Notes: generated by a model not told the origin, from the letters alone. DNA of 42,406 nt from UBA3839 sp963627995 (GCA_963627995.1 CAVGCV010000021.1:1-42406), one strand, 5' to 3'. Shown: positions 32,971-41,530, counted from the stretch's first letter. A program made the numbers and translations.

Positions 32971-33588
32971 ATGAAAGAACTCAGTATCCTTGAACTTTGC
33001 CAACAGGGCGGATGGATTATGATTGTGCTGGCCGCGCTCTCCGTCATCGCCCTCTACATCTTCGTGGAGCGGTTTGTCGCCATCCGTGCCGCGGCGAAGA
33101 GCGACCCGCTCTTCATGGACCGAATCCGCGACTACATCAAGAACAACGAGGTGAAGTCGGCCATCAACTACTGCCGGGTCACCAACACGCCCGGCGCGCG
33201 CATCATCGAGCGCGGCATCAACCGCATGAACCATCCCGCGCCCGAGATTCAGACGGCCATCGAGAACACGGGGAACCTGGAGGTCGCGGCCTTGGAAAAA
33301 CGTCTCCACGTGCTGGCCACCATCGCGGGCGGTGCGCCCATGATAGGCTTTCTCGGTACGGTCATCGGCATGGTCGAGGCCTTTTGGCAGATGTCCAACG
33401 CGGGTGGGAACCTCGACATCTCCATGCTGTCGGGCGGAATCTACAAGGCCATGGTGACGACGGTGGCGGGCCTCATCGTGGGCATCATTGCGCTCTTCGC
33501 CTACAACTATCTCGTTGCCAAGGTCGATGGCGTTGTCAACGAACTGGAACGCAAGACGCTTACGTTCATGGACTTGCTCAATGAATAG
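32971..33588 (+). CDS. exbB: MotA/TolQ/ExbB proton channel family protein
   Basis: 205 residues. One N-terminal membrane helix (WIMIVLAALSVIALYIFVE) and two C-terminal ones. The conserved segment LATIAGGAPMIGFLGTVIGM and the third helix VTTVAGLIVGIIALFAYNYL identify the family. With ExbD it forms the proton-driven motor for TonB in the inner membrane. It could equally be called TolQ, but the tonB-like gene next door favours ExbB. exbD starts 50 nt downstream. Confidence 0.93.
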   Translation: MKELSILELCQQGGWIMIVLAALSVIALYIFVERFVAIRAAAKSDPLFMDRIRDYIKNNEVKSAINYCRVTNTPGARIIERGINRMNHPAPEIQTAIENTGNLEVAALEKRLHVLATIAGGAPMIGFLGTVIGMVEAFWQMSNAGGNLDISMLSGGIYKAMVTTVAGLIVGIIALFAYNYLVAKVDGVVNELERKTLTFMDLLNE

Positions 33589-33638
33589 CGACTGGCTCCG
33601 AACACCCTTTCCCAACGCTTCATTTTTCATCCCACAGC

Positions 33639-34055
33639 ATGTCGCTACACCGAAGAACCAAGGTAACGCCCACGTTCAGCATGTCGTCCATGACCGACAT
33701 CATCTTCCTGCTGCTTATTTTCTTCATGATCACCAGCACCATGGTCTCGCCCAACGCCATCAAGGTGAACCTGCCGCAAAGCAAGAAGCAGACCACCACG
33801 CATTCCGTGGCAAGGGTCGTCATCGACGCGGACTGCAACATCTACGCAGCCTCCGACGGAGGGGAAGAGCTGCCTGTTACGTTGGAGGAACTGCCTTCCG
33901 TCCTCAACGCGGCAAAGACCGACACCACAGACCTGTTCGTGTCATTGTACGCCGACGAGAGCGTCCCCTATAAGAACATTGTCGAGGTGCTCAATGTTGC
34001 CAACGACAACCACTTCAAGATGGTACTCGCCACGCGGCCGCCCCAACGGCAATAA
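33639..34055 (+). CDS. exbD: ExbD/TolR family biopolymer transport protein
   Basis: 138 residues. A single N-terminal membrane helix carries the essential aspartate (SSMTDIIFLLLIFFMI) and is followed by a periplasmic domain (VNLPQSKKQT, VVIDADCNIYA, LFVSLYADESVPYKNIVEVL). It partners ExbB. The gene lies between exbB and tonB with a 15-nt gap to the latter. Confidence 0.94.
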   Translation: MSLHRRTKVTPTFSMSSMTDIIFLLLIFFMITSTMVSPNAIKVNLPQSKKQTTTHSVARVVIDADCNIYAASDGGEELPVTLEELPSVLNAAKTDTTDLFVSLYADESVPYKNIVEVLNVANDNHFKMVLATRPPQRQ

Positions 34056-34070
34056 ACCTTTCCGACACCC

Positions 34071-35012
34071 ATGGATTCTCCCAAGAAGCGCCATACCATT
34101 GCGGCAGCCGTCACCATTGGTGTCCATGTGCTGCTTGTCCTCGTCCTTGCCGTCCTCACCCTGACGGCTACGGAGCGCAACCGCAACGACGAGGACGGCA
34201 TTCCCGTGCTGCTGGGCGAGATTCCCGATGCAGGCGGAGAGGATGTGGGTGGGTTGCCGGCGGCACAGCCTGCGGACGGCGCGGACGGGGCAGAGGACAC
34301 CGAGCCCGAGGCGGACGTGCCGACGCCGCCGCGACGGCCGCAGCCAGCAGCCCGTCCGACGCAGACTCCCGCCCCCGAGGCCGCTCCTGCCGAACCGCAG
34401 CTGACGCAGGATGAGGAGCGCGCCGTCGCCGCTGAAAAGGCGCGCGCGGAAGCCAGGGCGAAGGCCGAGGCTGAAGCAAAAGCCAAGGCCGAGGCCCTGG
34501 CCCGGCAGAAGGCCGCCGAGGAAGCTGCTGCGCGCAAACGGGCAGCGGAGGAAGCCGCCCGGAAGAAAGCCGAGGAGGAAAAGGCGCGTGCCGACGCCGC
34601 CGCCGCGGCCGCGTCCAGCCGGATGGCGGGCGCGTTTGGCAACAAGGGAAATGCAGGCAGCAGTGGCCACACACAGGGCGACGGCAGCCAGGGCTCGCCG
34701 ACGGGCAACTCCAACGTGGGCGCTGTGGCGGGCGTAGGCGGAACGGGAACGGCAGCGGCCTCTGTCGGGTCGCGCACCGTGAAGTATTTGGCGCGCCCGT
34801 CCTATGCCGACATCACCAGCGAGGGGACTGTCGTCGTGTCCATTGTCGTCAATACGGCAGGCCGCGTCACCAGCGCCACCGTCAAGAGCAGCACGACCAC
34901 ATCGGCACCCCTGCGCAACGCTGCGCTCGCAGCGGCAAGACAGTCCACATTCAGTGTCGGCAACCAAGACGCAGAGGCCGGCACCATCACCTACCGCTTC
35001 AAGCTGAAGTAA
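34071..35012 (+). CDS. tonB: TonB family energy transducer
   Basis: 313 residues. A short cytoplasmic start (MDSPKKRHT) leads into one membrane helix (IAAAVTIGVHVLLVLVLAVL), then a Pro/Ala stretch, a long Ala/Glu/Lys coiled coil (about 120-185), a Gly/Ser/Asn-rich linker and a small C-terminal TonB-type domain (GTVVVSIVVNTAGRVTSATV...TFSVGNQDAEAGTITYRF). It spans the periplasm to outer-membrane receptors. The coiled coil resembles TolA as well as TonB; the gene order exbB-exbD-tonB supports TonB. No TonB-dependent receptor is encoded nearby. Confidence 0.87.
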   Translation: MDSPKKRHTIAAAVTIGVHVLLVLVLAVLTLTATERNRNDEDGIPVLLGEIPDAGGEDVGGLPAAQPADGADGAEDTEPEADVPTPPRRPQPAARPTQTPAPEAAPAEPQLTQDEERAVAAEKARAEARAKAEAEAKAKAEALARQKAAEEAAARKRAAEEAARKKAEEEKARADAAAAAASSRMAGAFGNKGNAGSSGHTQGDGSQGSPTGNSNVGAVAGVGGTGTAAASVGSRTVKYLARPSYADITSEGTVVVSIVVNTAGRVTSATVKSSTTTSAPLRNAALAAARQSTFSVGNQDAEAGTITYRFKLK

Positions 35013-35031
35013 CTTCTAAAATACGCTGACC

Positions 35032-35589
35032 ATGGACAAGATTTATGTTTTCCTTGCCACAGGCTTCGAAGATGTTGAGGCCCTTGGCGTGATTGACGTG
35101 TGCCGACGTGCCGCGCTGCCAGTAAAGACCGTCTCCGTTACGGGCGAATCCACCGTAGCCAGCTGCCACCATGTGGGTGTCGTGGCCGACGCGCTTTTTG
35201 AGGACATCGACTTCTCCGATGCATCCATGCTCTTCCTGCCGGGCGGACTTCCCGGGGCCACGAACCTCGAAGCCCACGAGGGGCTACGGAGGGTCATCCT
35301 CGCCCATTTCGAGGCGGGGCGTCCCCTGGCAGCCATTTGTGCCGCCCCGATGGTGTACGGCAAGCTCGGACTGCTCAACGGGAAACGCGCCACCTGCTAT
35401 CCCGGCTTCGAGCCCGACCTGCTGGGGGCGACCGCCACGGGCGAACTGGTCGTGTGCGACGGGCAGTTCTTCCTCGGAAAGGGACCGGCCGCCGCCCTCC
35501 TTCTGGGCTACACCATTGTCGAGCATTTCTGTGGAAAGGCAAAGGCCGACGAGCTGCGAAAGGGAATGCTCTACGACCAGATTCAATGA
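35032..35589 (+). CDS. DJ-1/PfpI family protein (YajL/ThiJ-like)
   Basis: 185 residues. The DJ-1 fold is clear: MDKIYVFLATGFEDVEALGV with the conserved Glu, FLPGGLPGATNL, and the nucleophile elbow with Cys103 in LAAICAAPMVYG. Members are chaperones or glyoxalase/deglycase-like enzymes in protein damage control; the specific activity is not readable. It lies 19 nt after tonB and 13 nt before ispD, so it is within the operon. Confidence 0.92.
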   Translation: MDKIYVFLATGFEDVEALGVIDVCRRAALPVKTVSVTGESTVASCHHVGVVADALFEDIDFSDASMLFLPGGLPGATNLEAHEGLRRVILAHFEAGRPLAAICAAPMVYGKLGLLNGKRATCYPGFEPDLLGATATGELVVCDGQFFLGKGPAAALLLGYTIVEHFCGKAKADELRKGMLYDQIQ

Positions 35590-35602
35590 CAGCGGAGGCA
35601 GC

Positions 35603-36268
35603 ATGAACGCCGTTGTCATCGTGGCCGGCGGAAAGGGGCTGCGCATGGGAGGCGACATCCCCAAGCAGTTTCTGCCGATAGGCGGCAGGCCCGTCCTCAT
35701 GCGCACCATCGAACGCTTCCGGCAGGCCGACCCGCAGATGCAGGTCGTGCTCGTCCTGCCCGCATCGCAGCAGGACTACTGGCGCGCCCTTTGCGCCGAC
35801 CATGCTTTCTGCCATCCTGCCGTTGTCGCCAATGGCGGAGCAACCCGATTCCATTCCGTGAGAAACGGGCTGGCGGCCGTCCCTCCCGACTGCCGGTACA
35901 TCGGGGTGCACGACGGCGTTCGCCCGTTCGTCTCTCCCGAAGTCATCCGCCGCTGCTATGCGGAAGCCATGGAGAGCGGGGCGGCCGTTCCCGTCGTCGA
36001 TGTGGTGGAAACCCTCCGCCACATCACGAGGGAGGGCAGCGCCACCGTTCCGCGCGGCGACTACAAGCTGGTGCAGACCCCGCAGGTGTTCGAGGCATCC
36101 CTCTTGCGCGAGGCCTACGAGCAGCCTTACACGGAGCTGTTCACCGACGATGCGTCCGTGGTGGAGGCCCTCGGCCGCCGCATCGCCCTCGTTCCCGGGA
36201 ATCGGGAGAACATCAAAATCACCACGCCCTACGACCTCCGCGTCTGTCCCAGCCTGCTGGACGCTTGA
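35603..36268 (+). CDS. ispD: 2-C-methyl-D-erythritol 4-phosphate cytidylyltransferase
   Basis: 221 residues from MNAVVIVAGGKGLRMGGDIP. It forms CDP-methylerythritol in the non-mevalonate pathway. The nucleotide loop GGKGLRMGGDIPKQFLP, the VHDGVRPFVS segment and LVQTPQVFE with TDDASVVE are typical. The start at 35603 is 13 nt after the DJ-1 gene's stop; longer in-frame readings extend into that gene and have no IspD similarity. IspF is encoded at 15603-16085. Confidence 0.95.
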   Translation: MNAVVIVAGGKGLRMGGDIPKQFLPIGGRPVLMRTIERFRQADPQMQVVLVLPASQQDYWRALCADHAFCHPAVVANGGATRFHSVRNGLAAVPPDCRYIGVHDGVRPFVSPEVIRRCYAEAMESGAAVPVVDVVETLRHITREGSATVPRGDYKLVQTPQVFEASLLREAYEQPYTELFTDDASVVEALGRRIALVPGNRENIKITTPYDLRVCPSLLDA

Positions 36269-36320
36269 TGCGGACGCCCCCCTCTCTCAAAAAAGTAACA
36301 ACACACAATCCACCCTCATC

Positions 36321-36836
36321 ATGGAAAATTTCCTCACCCTTTGCAAGGAGCGTTTCTCAGCCCGCAAATTCACCGACGAACCCGTTTCCGACGAAGACCT
36401 CGGCTACATCCTCGAGGCTGTGCGCCTCGCCCCCTCGGCCGTCAATTTCCAGCCGTGGAAGTTCCTTGTCGTGAAGTCGCCCGAAGCGCGCCAGCGTCTC
36501 TGCAAGTGCTACAAGCAGGAGTGGCTCGCCGCGGCTCCCGTCGCCGTCGTCTGCCTGAAGGACAAGTCGCAGAACTGGACGCGCCGCTACGACCAGAAGC
36601 CCCACGGCGACATCGACGTGGCCATCGCCGCCGAGCACCTCTGCCTTGCCGCCGCCGAGCGCGGACTGGGAACCTGCTGGGTGTGCAACTACAATCCGGT
36701 GATTTTCGCAGAGCAGTTCCCGCAGCCCGACAACCTCGAAGCCGTGGCCATTGTCCCCGTCGGGCACATCGCACCCGACTGCCCCCGCAAGGAAAAGGCG
36801 CGCAAGCCGTTGGACGAAATCGTGGAATACGTGTAA
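36321..36836 (+). CDS. Nitroreductase family protein
   Basis: 171 residues, the short form of the FMN-dependent nitroreductase fold. Visible marks: ERFSARKFTDEPV at the N-terminus (FMN phosphate contacts), LAPSAVNFQPWKFLVV, AIAAEHLCLAAAERGLGTCWV and a C-terminal VAIVPVGHI. Substrate unknown. The start at 36321 matches the family N-terminus and lies 52 nt after ispD; a longer in-frame reading from 35958 overlaps ispD and is rejected. A rho-independent terminator ends the operon at 36868-36899. Confidence 0.92.
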   Translation: MENFLTLCKERFSARKFTDEPVSDEDLGYILEAVRLAPSAVNFQPWKFLVVKSPEARQRLCKCYKQEWLAAAPVAVVCLKDKSQNWTRRYDQKPHGDIDVAIAAEHLCLAAAERGLGTCWVCNYNPVIFAEQFPQPDNLEAVAIVPVGHIAPDCPRKEKARKPLDEIVEYV

Positions 36837-36867
36837 CGCCCGTCCCCACGGGCAAGCCGGCATGCGT

Positions 36868-36899
36868 CCGCAAGGCATCCTGCTTTGCGGGCGTTTTTT
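36868..36899 (+). terminator. Rho-independent terminator of the pdxJ-nitroreductase series
   Basis: CCGCAAGGC (36868-36876) pairs with GCTTTGCGG (36882-36890) with one G-U pair and a 5-nt loop, followed by six T at 36894-36899. Confidence 0.85.
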
Positions 36900-36973
36900 A
36901 TGCACGCGCGTGGCGGGGCGCGTGCGGAGCGCAAGCATGCGGGAGGCGGGGAGCGCGAGCGGCGTCCGTCCCG

Positions 36974-37807
36974 CTACCGGAACACGTCCTTGATGCGCCC
37001 GTAGCGGTCGAACGTCTGCCGCCCGGACACCTTGAGGGTGAGCATCAGCGAGAGCATGGACGCGACGAACGTAATCACCACAATCATCATTTGGTACTTG
37101 ATGGCGATGTCCGGGTTCGAGCCACCCAGAATCTGCCCAATCATCGTGCCGGGCATGGCCACCAGCCCCATCACGGCCATGTTGGCGATGCAGGGGTTGA
37201 AAGCCTTGACGATGGCGGCACGGATGAGCGGCGTGGTGGCCTCGTGCAGGGTCGCCCCGTTGCCCAGCAGGTAGTAGAATAGTTGCCGCTCGCGCTTGAG
37301 CCCGTCGCAGTAGGTGTTGAGCGCCACGACGTTCACGCTGAGCATGTTGCCGAGCAGCAGGCCGAAGATGGGGATGAAGTAGCGCGCCGTGAAGAGCGTG
37401 CGCGCGCCGGCGAAGCCCTCCTCCGCCGCGTCCGGCGCGCCGGCGGGGGCGGCGGTGAAGCCCAGTACCAGCCCGATGAAGTAGAGGGCGACGACGAGCG
37501 AGGTGACGAGGAACGCCACGCCCAGCGGAACGGCCAGCACGTGGGGGCGCAGCCGGATGCGCTGCACGGCCGTGCCCGTGGCCACCAGCACCATCACCAG
37601 CCCCCATGCGAAGTTCACGTACCACAGGTTGTACTCGAACAAATACTGCAGGTAGAAGCCCACGAGGTAGAGCTGCACAATCATGCGGACAATGCCGTTG
37701 AGCGTGGCGTGCACCAGCCCCGTCTTGTACTTGTGGAGGAAATAGAGCGGGACGAGCAGGAGCAGAAGCCCGATGCCCAGCCCCGTCACGCTGATGTCTG
37801 TTGTCAT
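36974..37807 (-). CDS. FetB-like ABC transporter permease (UPF0014)
   Basis: 277 residues with about seven hydrophobic helices. UPF0014/YbbM marks: LNGIVRMIVQLYLVGFYLQYL near the start, YFIPIFGLLLGNMLSVNVVAL, and a segment AMPGTMIGQILGGSNP near the end. E. coli FetAB is linked to iron homeostasis and oxidative stress tolerance; the same role is inferred here. It is second in a two-gene operon, starting 42 nt after its ATPase. Confidence 0.9.
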   Translation of the reverse strand: MTTDISVTGLGIGLLLLLVPLYFLHKYKTGLVHATLNGIVRMIVQLYLVGFYLQYLFEYNLWYVNFAWGLVMVLVATGTAVQRIRLRPHVLAVPLGVAFLVTSLVVALYFIGLVLGFTAAPAGAPDAAEEGFAGARTLFTARYFIPIFGLLLGNMLSVNVVALNTYCDGLKRERQLFYYLLGNGATLHEATTPLIRAAIVKAFNPCIANMAVMGLVAMPGTMIGQILGGSNPDIAIKYQMMIVVITFVASMLSLMLTLKVSGRQTFDRYGRIKDVFR

Positions 37808-37849
37808 GCGGAGGGTGTAGGGTGGAGGGGCGGCGTGCGGCGCGCCCCG

Positions 37850-38473
37850 TCAGGATGGCAGGTGGATGGTGTTGGCGTGCTGGCGGAACACGGGCGAGTG
37901 GCTGACCACGAGCACGGCCATCTGCCGCCGCGCGGCCAGCATCTGGAAGTAGCGCAGCACGTGCACGGCCGAGTCCTCGTCGAGGGCCGATGTCGGCTCG
38001 TCGGCCAGCAGGAGCGACTTGCCCAGCAGCCCCGCCACGGCCAGCATGGCGCGCTGCCGCTGTCCGCCCGAAATCTCGGCCGTCCGCTTTTGCAGCAGCT
38101 CCGTGCCGAGCCCGAGCGCCGCCCAGTCGCGCAGCAGGTCGTCGCGGCGCAGCCCCGGCTGCCGGTTGGCCCTGAGACCGAACGGCAGGCGCACCATCTC
38201 CTCCACCGTCTCGGAGGGCAGTGCCAGCTCCTGCGGCACGTAGGCGATGTGCCGCCGCACCGCCGCAGCCGTCTGTGCCGACAGCGGCGTGCCGCCAATC
38301 TCAATCCGCCCCCCGAAGTCCTCGAACCCCATGATGGCGCGGAGCAGCGACGACTTGCCGCTGCCCGACTCGCCGCACACGCACAGCAGCTCGCCCCGCC
38401 CGAGGCGGAACGAGAGGCCGGCCAGCACGCGGTGCGCGCCATAGCTGAGCGAAAGGTCTTGAACGTTGAGCAT
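37850..38473 (-). CDS. FetA-like ABC transporter ATPase
   Basis: 207 residues from MLNVQDLSLSYG. A compact ABC ATPase: Walker A GESGSGKSS, Q-loop YVPQELALP, signature ISGGQRQR, Walker B SLLLADEPTSALD and switch His in VSHSPVF. The order ATPase-permease matches ybbL-ybbM (fetA-fetB). The start at 38473 lies 15 nt downstream of a -7 box; an in-frame ATG at 38554 is upstream of the promoter. Confidence 0.9.
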   Translation of the reverse strand: MLNVQDLSLSYGAHRVLAGLSFRLGRGELLCVCGESGSGKSSLLRAIMGFEDFGGRIEIGGTPLSAQTAAAVRRHIAYVPQELALPSETVEEMVRLPFGLRANRQPGLRRDDLLRDWAALGLGTELLQKRTAEISGGQRQRAMLAVAGLLGKSLLLADEPTSALDEDSAVHVLRYFQMLAARRQMAVLVVSHSPVFRQHANTIHLPS

Positions 38474-38487
38474 GACGATTGGCGGTG

Positions 38488-38495
38488 CAAAATTA
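38488..38495 (-). promoter_or_regulatory. -7 box TAATTTTG for the fetAB-like operon
   Basis: On the minus strand TAATTTTG, exact TAnnTTTG, leaving only about 10 nt of leader before the ATG at 38473. Confidence 0.6.
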
Positions 38496-38567
38496 CGGAT
38501 TTCCCACAGCACGGCAAAGTGCCCCTCCGCCCAAAATGGGCCGCGCCGCCGCACGCTCCGCCCTTTT

Positions 38568-38592
38568 CAGTTAAATAGGGTTAAATAAACTG
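38568..38592. repeat. AT-rich direct repeat GTTAAATA x2
   Basis: GTTAAATA occurs at 38570-38577 and 38580-38587 (10-bp period), framed by CAGTT and AACTG. It is an AT-rich island between the divergent fetAB-like and ABC promoters and may be a regulator site. Confidence 0.4.
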
Positions 38593-38628
38593 CGCCGCAC
38601 ACACAAATGTGCCGGGGCGTGCGCGCCG

Positions 38629-38667
38629 TTTTGTCGGAATTTGAATATTTTTGCCCATCCGACAAAA
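38629..38667 (+). promoter_or_regulatory. Promoter framed by a 10-bp inverted repeat
   Basis: TTTTGTCGGA (38629-38638) and TCCGACAAAA (38658-38667) are exact reverse complements, 19 bp apart. Between them lies TATTTTTG (38646-38653), an exact -7 box for the downstream ABC operon. The transcription start (~38660) falls in the right arm. This is the layout expected for a repressor operator, or two half-sites blocking the promoter. Confidence 0.6.
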
Positions 38668-38729
38668 AAACACCGCGCCGCGGAGGCCGCACGCACCGGC
38701 TGCCCCGCCGCGCGCACAACCCCACGCTT

Positions 38730-39575
38730 ATGCTTGACATCCAGAACGTCACGTTCGGCTACACGCGGGGGCGGAACGTCCTTCAGGACTTCTCGCTCGC
38801 CTTCGCCGACGGCGGCATCTACGGCCTGCTCGGGCGCAACGGCACCGGCAAGTCCACGCTCCTCTACCTCGCCATGGGGCTTCTGCGCCCGCAGCAGGGG
38901 CGCATCCTCTACAACGGCGCCGACACCGCCCTGCGGAGGCCCGAGTGCCTGTCCGACATGTTCATCGTCCCCGAGGAATACACGCTGCCCAACATCCCGC
39001 TGGCCCACTACGTGAGGGCCGTGCGCCCCTTCTACCCCCGCTTCAGCGACGAAACGCTGAGCGCCTGCCTCGCCGGCTTCGACATGCCGGCCGACGTGTC
39101 CCTCGGCGCGCTGTCGATGGGGCAGAAGAAGAAAGTCTACATGAGCGTGGCGATGGCCGCCAACACGCGCCTGCTCGTCATGGACGAGCCCACCAACGGC
39201 CTCGACATCCCCTCCAAGTCGCAGTTCCGCCGCATCGTGGCCGGCAGCATGAGCGACGAGCGCACGCTCGTCATCTCCACCCACCAGGTGCGCGATGTGG
39301 AGGAACTCATCAACCGCCTCGCCATCATCGACCGGAACCACGTGCTGCTCAGCGCCACCATGGAGCAAGTGCGCCGCAGCCTGGCGTTCGCCGCCACCGA
39401 CCGCGCGCCGCAGCCCCTCGACGGCCACATCTACGCCGAGCCCGGCATGGGGTGCTACAACGTGGTGGCGCGACGGGAGCGGCGCGACGAGACGCCCGTC
39501 AACCTCGAGCTCCTGTTCAACGCCCTCCTGGCCGACGCGCAGCGCGTGCGGCAGGCCGTTGCCGACGGCGAGTAG
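38730..39575 (+). CDS. ABC transporter ATP-binding protein
   Basis: 281 residues from MLDIQNVTFGYTRG. Walker A GRNGTGKST, signature LSMGQKKKVYMS (a divergent form of LSGGQ seen in YtrB/gliding-type ATPases), Walker B LLVMDEPTNGLD and switch His in ISTHQVRDVEE. About 60 residues beyond the ATPase core carry no recognised domain. The start at 38730 fits the fold; the longer in-frame reading from 38607 begins upstream of the promoter. It is first in an operon with a membrane protein and a DUF2807 lipoprotein; similar sets in Bacteroidota often include a GntR regulator, which is missing here. Confidence 0.92.
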   Translation: MLDIQNVTFGYTRGRNVLQDFSLAFADGGIYGLLGRNGTGKSTLLYLAMGLLRPQQGRILYNGADTALRRPECLSDMFIVPEEYTLPNIPLAHYVRAVRPFYPRFSDETLSACLAGFDMPADVSLGALSMGQKKKVYMSVAMAANTRLLVMDEPTNGLDIPSKSQFRRIVAGSMSDERTLVISTHQVRDVEELINRLAIIDRNHVLLSATMEQVRRSLAFAATDRAPQPLDGHIYAEPGMGCYNVVARRERRDETPVNLELLFNALLADAQRVRQAVADGE

Positions 39576-39610
39576 GCCCCATCCCCCCCACACATACATC
39601 CGCCATTCCC

Positions 39611-40513
39611 ATGCACACATTCAACCCCAAGCGCTTCCTGCAATACGCGCGCTACGACACCCTCATCAACCGCGCCTTCTACACCGGCGCGGCCATCGCC
39701 GTCTCGGCCGTCATCCTCGCCGTCACCGTCATGGGCTTCTGCATCCGCTTCCTAAGCCGCCCGTCCGCCGGCGACATCGACGCGGCCATGGCCTTCATGC
39801 CCGACGCCTACGCCTCCGTGGGCGGCACGGCGTTCGTCCTCTCCGCCTTCTGCCTGCTGGCCGTCACCCTCTTCGCAGGATGCTTCAACCACCCCCTGCG
39901 CAGCCGCCAGTCGCGCGTCGCGACGCTCACCGTCCCCGCCACCAACGCCGAGAAGTTCCTGTGGCACACGGCGGTCGTCGCCCTCGCCGCGCCGCTGACC
40001 TGCCTTGCCGCCACCGCCGTGGCCGACGCGCTGAACGCCCTCCTCTCGCTGGCGGCCGGCTTTCCCGCCGACCACATCCATTCCGTCACGGCAGCCGCCT
40101 ACCACCTCGCCACGCTGCAGCTCGGCGCGCCCGGCGTGGGGCTGCCCGTCGAAGCGTCGTTCACGTCGTCGGGCATGCCCGACGGCGGCGACCCCACCTT
40201 CCCCCTGCCGCTGCTGTTCCTTGCCGCCCAATTCTGGGTGTTCACCACGTTCGTCTTCGGCAATGCCCTGAAGTACCGCTACAACATCGTGTGGACGCTG
40301 CTCTCCCACGCCGCGCTACAGTTCGCCGTCAGCGTGCTCGCCGTGGTCGGGAGCGTGTTCCTCTTCGCGCTGTACGACTCTTTCAGCAACCTCAGCGCCG
40401 ACGCCGTGCTGTGGAGCCTCTTCCTCTTCCACCTGCTGACCGCCGCGCTCATGTGGTGGCAGTCGTGGAGGCTGTACACACGCGCGCGCGTCACCAGTCC
40501 CCTCAACCATTAA
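39611..40513 (+). CDS. Membrane protein, probable ABC permease partner
   Basis: 300 residues from MHTFNPKRFLQYARYDTLIN. About six hydrophobic segments (around 25-50, 75-95, 115-140, 205-225, 240-265 and 270-290). No sequence motif of a named permease family is recognised, but its place 35 nt after a stand-alone ATPase gene makes it the likely membrane partner. The string SRQSRVATLTVPATNAEKFL between helices 2 and 3 is typical of Bacteroidota ABC-2-like permeases as I recall them. Confidence 0.75.
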   Translation: MHTFNPKRFLQYARYDTLINRAFYTGAAIAVSAVILAVTVMGFCIRFLSRPSAGDIDAAMAFMPDAYASVGGTAFVLSAFCLLAVTLFAGCFNHPLRSRQSRVATLTVPATNAEKFLWHTAVVALAAPLTCLAATAVADALNALLSLAAGFPADHIHSVTAAAYHLATLQLGAPGVGLPVEASFTSSGMPDGGDPTFPLPLLFLAAQFWVFTTFVFGNALKYRYNIVWTLLSHAALQFAVSVLAVVGSVFLFALYDSFSNLSADAVLWSLFLFHLLTAALMWWQSWRLYTRARVTSPLNH

Positions 40514-40530
40514 CCCTCCAACCCACACCG

Positions 40531-41436
40531 ATGATGAAACGCACCCTTCCCCTGCTGGCGGCGGCCGTCCTGCTGCTCGCCACCGCGCTCGCCGCCTGCA
40601 ATGGCGGACGGCGCGACCGCCACGACGCTGACGACCGCTACGGATGGTTCGACGACGACGACGACAGACCGCGCTACCTGCGCGACTCGCGGAAATGGGG
40701 CGAGATCGTGGAGCAGGCGCTCCCCCTCGCGGCATTCACCAAGCTGCGCACCGACGGCTGCGTCGACGTCGTCTTCACGCAGGACAGCCGCACCTCCGTC
40801 GTCGCGCGGGGCAACGAGCGCGTCCTCGCGGCCTACACGTTCGCGGTGGAGGACAGCACCCTCGTCATGCGCATGACGGACAGCGGCGCCCACCCGCGCC
40901 GCCTGCCGACCATGCGGCTCTACGTGTCAGCCCCCGTGCTGACCGACATCCGCCTCGGCGGCGACGGCGACATCGTCCTGCCGCGCCGCACCGTGCTCGA
41001 CAACGCGCTGGACGTGACCGTCGACGGCAACGGCGACATCGACTTCGACGACCTGCAATGCCACGCCCTCGCCATCCGCATGCAGGGCAACGGCGACCTC
41101 TTCATGCGGCGCGCGCACTGCCGCACGCTCGTGGCCACGAGCCACGGCAACGGCGACGCCAAGCTGCGGCGGCTGGACTGTACGGGCGACGCAACCGTGG
41201 AGGTGGCGGCGAACGGCGACATCGACGGCGGCATCGCCTGCCGCAACCTCCGCGTCGAGGTCACCGGCGCGGGCGAGGCCGACCTGAAGGTGCGGTGCGA
41301 CACCGTCGCCGCCTTCTCCACGGGCTCGGGCGAGCTGGAGCTCAAAGGCCGCGCCGCCCGGCTGCTGAAACGGGAGAGCGGGTTCGGGAAAATCCTGACG
41401 CGGAAGCTCCAGGCCGACGAGGTCGTCATCCAGTAG
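40531..41436 (+). CDS. DUF2807 (head GIN domain) lipoprotein
   Basis: 301 residues (ATG 40531 or the next codon, 40534). The signal peptide ends in a lipobox LLATALAAC, so it should be lipid-anchored. An Asp/Arg-rich stretch (about 30-50) follows. Residues ~60-290 form the DUF2807 right-handed beta-helix with repeating G(N/D)GD(I/L/A) turns, for example LGGDGDIVLP, DGNGDIDFDD, QGNGDLFM, HGNGDAKL and AANGDIDG. The family is annotated as putative auto-transporter adhesin, with no proven function. It begins 17 nt after the membrane protein and is last in the operon; a 27-bp hairpin terminator follows. Confidence 0.9.
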   Translation: MMKRTLPLLAAAVLLLATALAACNGGRRDRHDADDRYGWFDDDDDRPRYLRDSRKWGEIVEQALPLAAFTKLRTDGCVDVVFTQDSRTSVVARGNERVLAAYTFAVEDSTLVMRMTDSGAHPRRLPTMRLYVSAPVLTDIRLGGDGDIVLPRRTVLDNALDVTVDGNGDIDFDDLQCHALAIRMQGNGDLFMRRAHCRTLVATSHGNGDAKLRRLDCTGDATVEVAANGDIDGGIACRNLRVEVTGAGEADLKVRCDTVAAFSTGSGELELKGRAARLLKRESGFGKILTRKLQADEVVIQ

Positions 41437-41452
41437 GCCGGCAACGCCCCTT

Positions 41453-41530
41453 GCGGCGCGCGCACGCTTCGGGCGCGGCAGGAACGGACTCCCGCCGCGC
41501 CCGAAGCGTGCGCGCGCCGCACTCGTTTTT
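41453..41530 (+). terminator. Perfect 27-bp hairpin with T-run
   Basis: Arms 41453-41479 and 41494-41520 are exact reverse complements around a 14-nt loop; TTTTTT follows at 41525-41530. It ends the DUF2807 operon. A second GCACTCGTTTTT lies just downstream (41542-41553) as a direct repeat. Confidence 0.85.
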
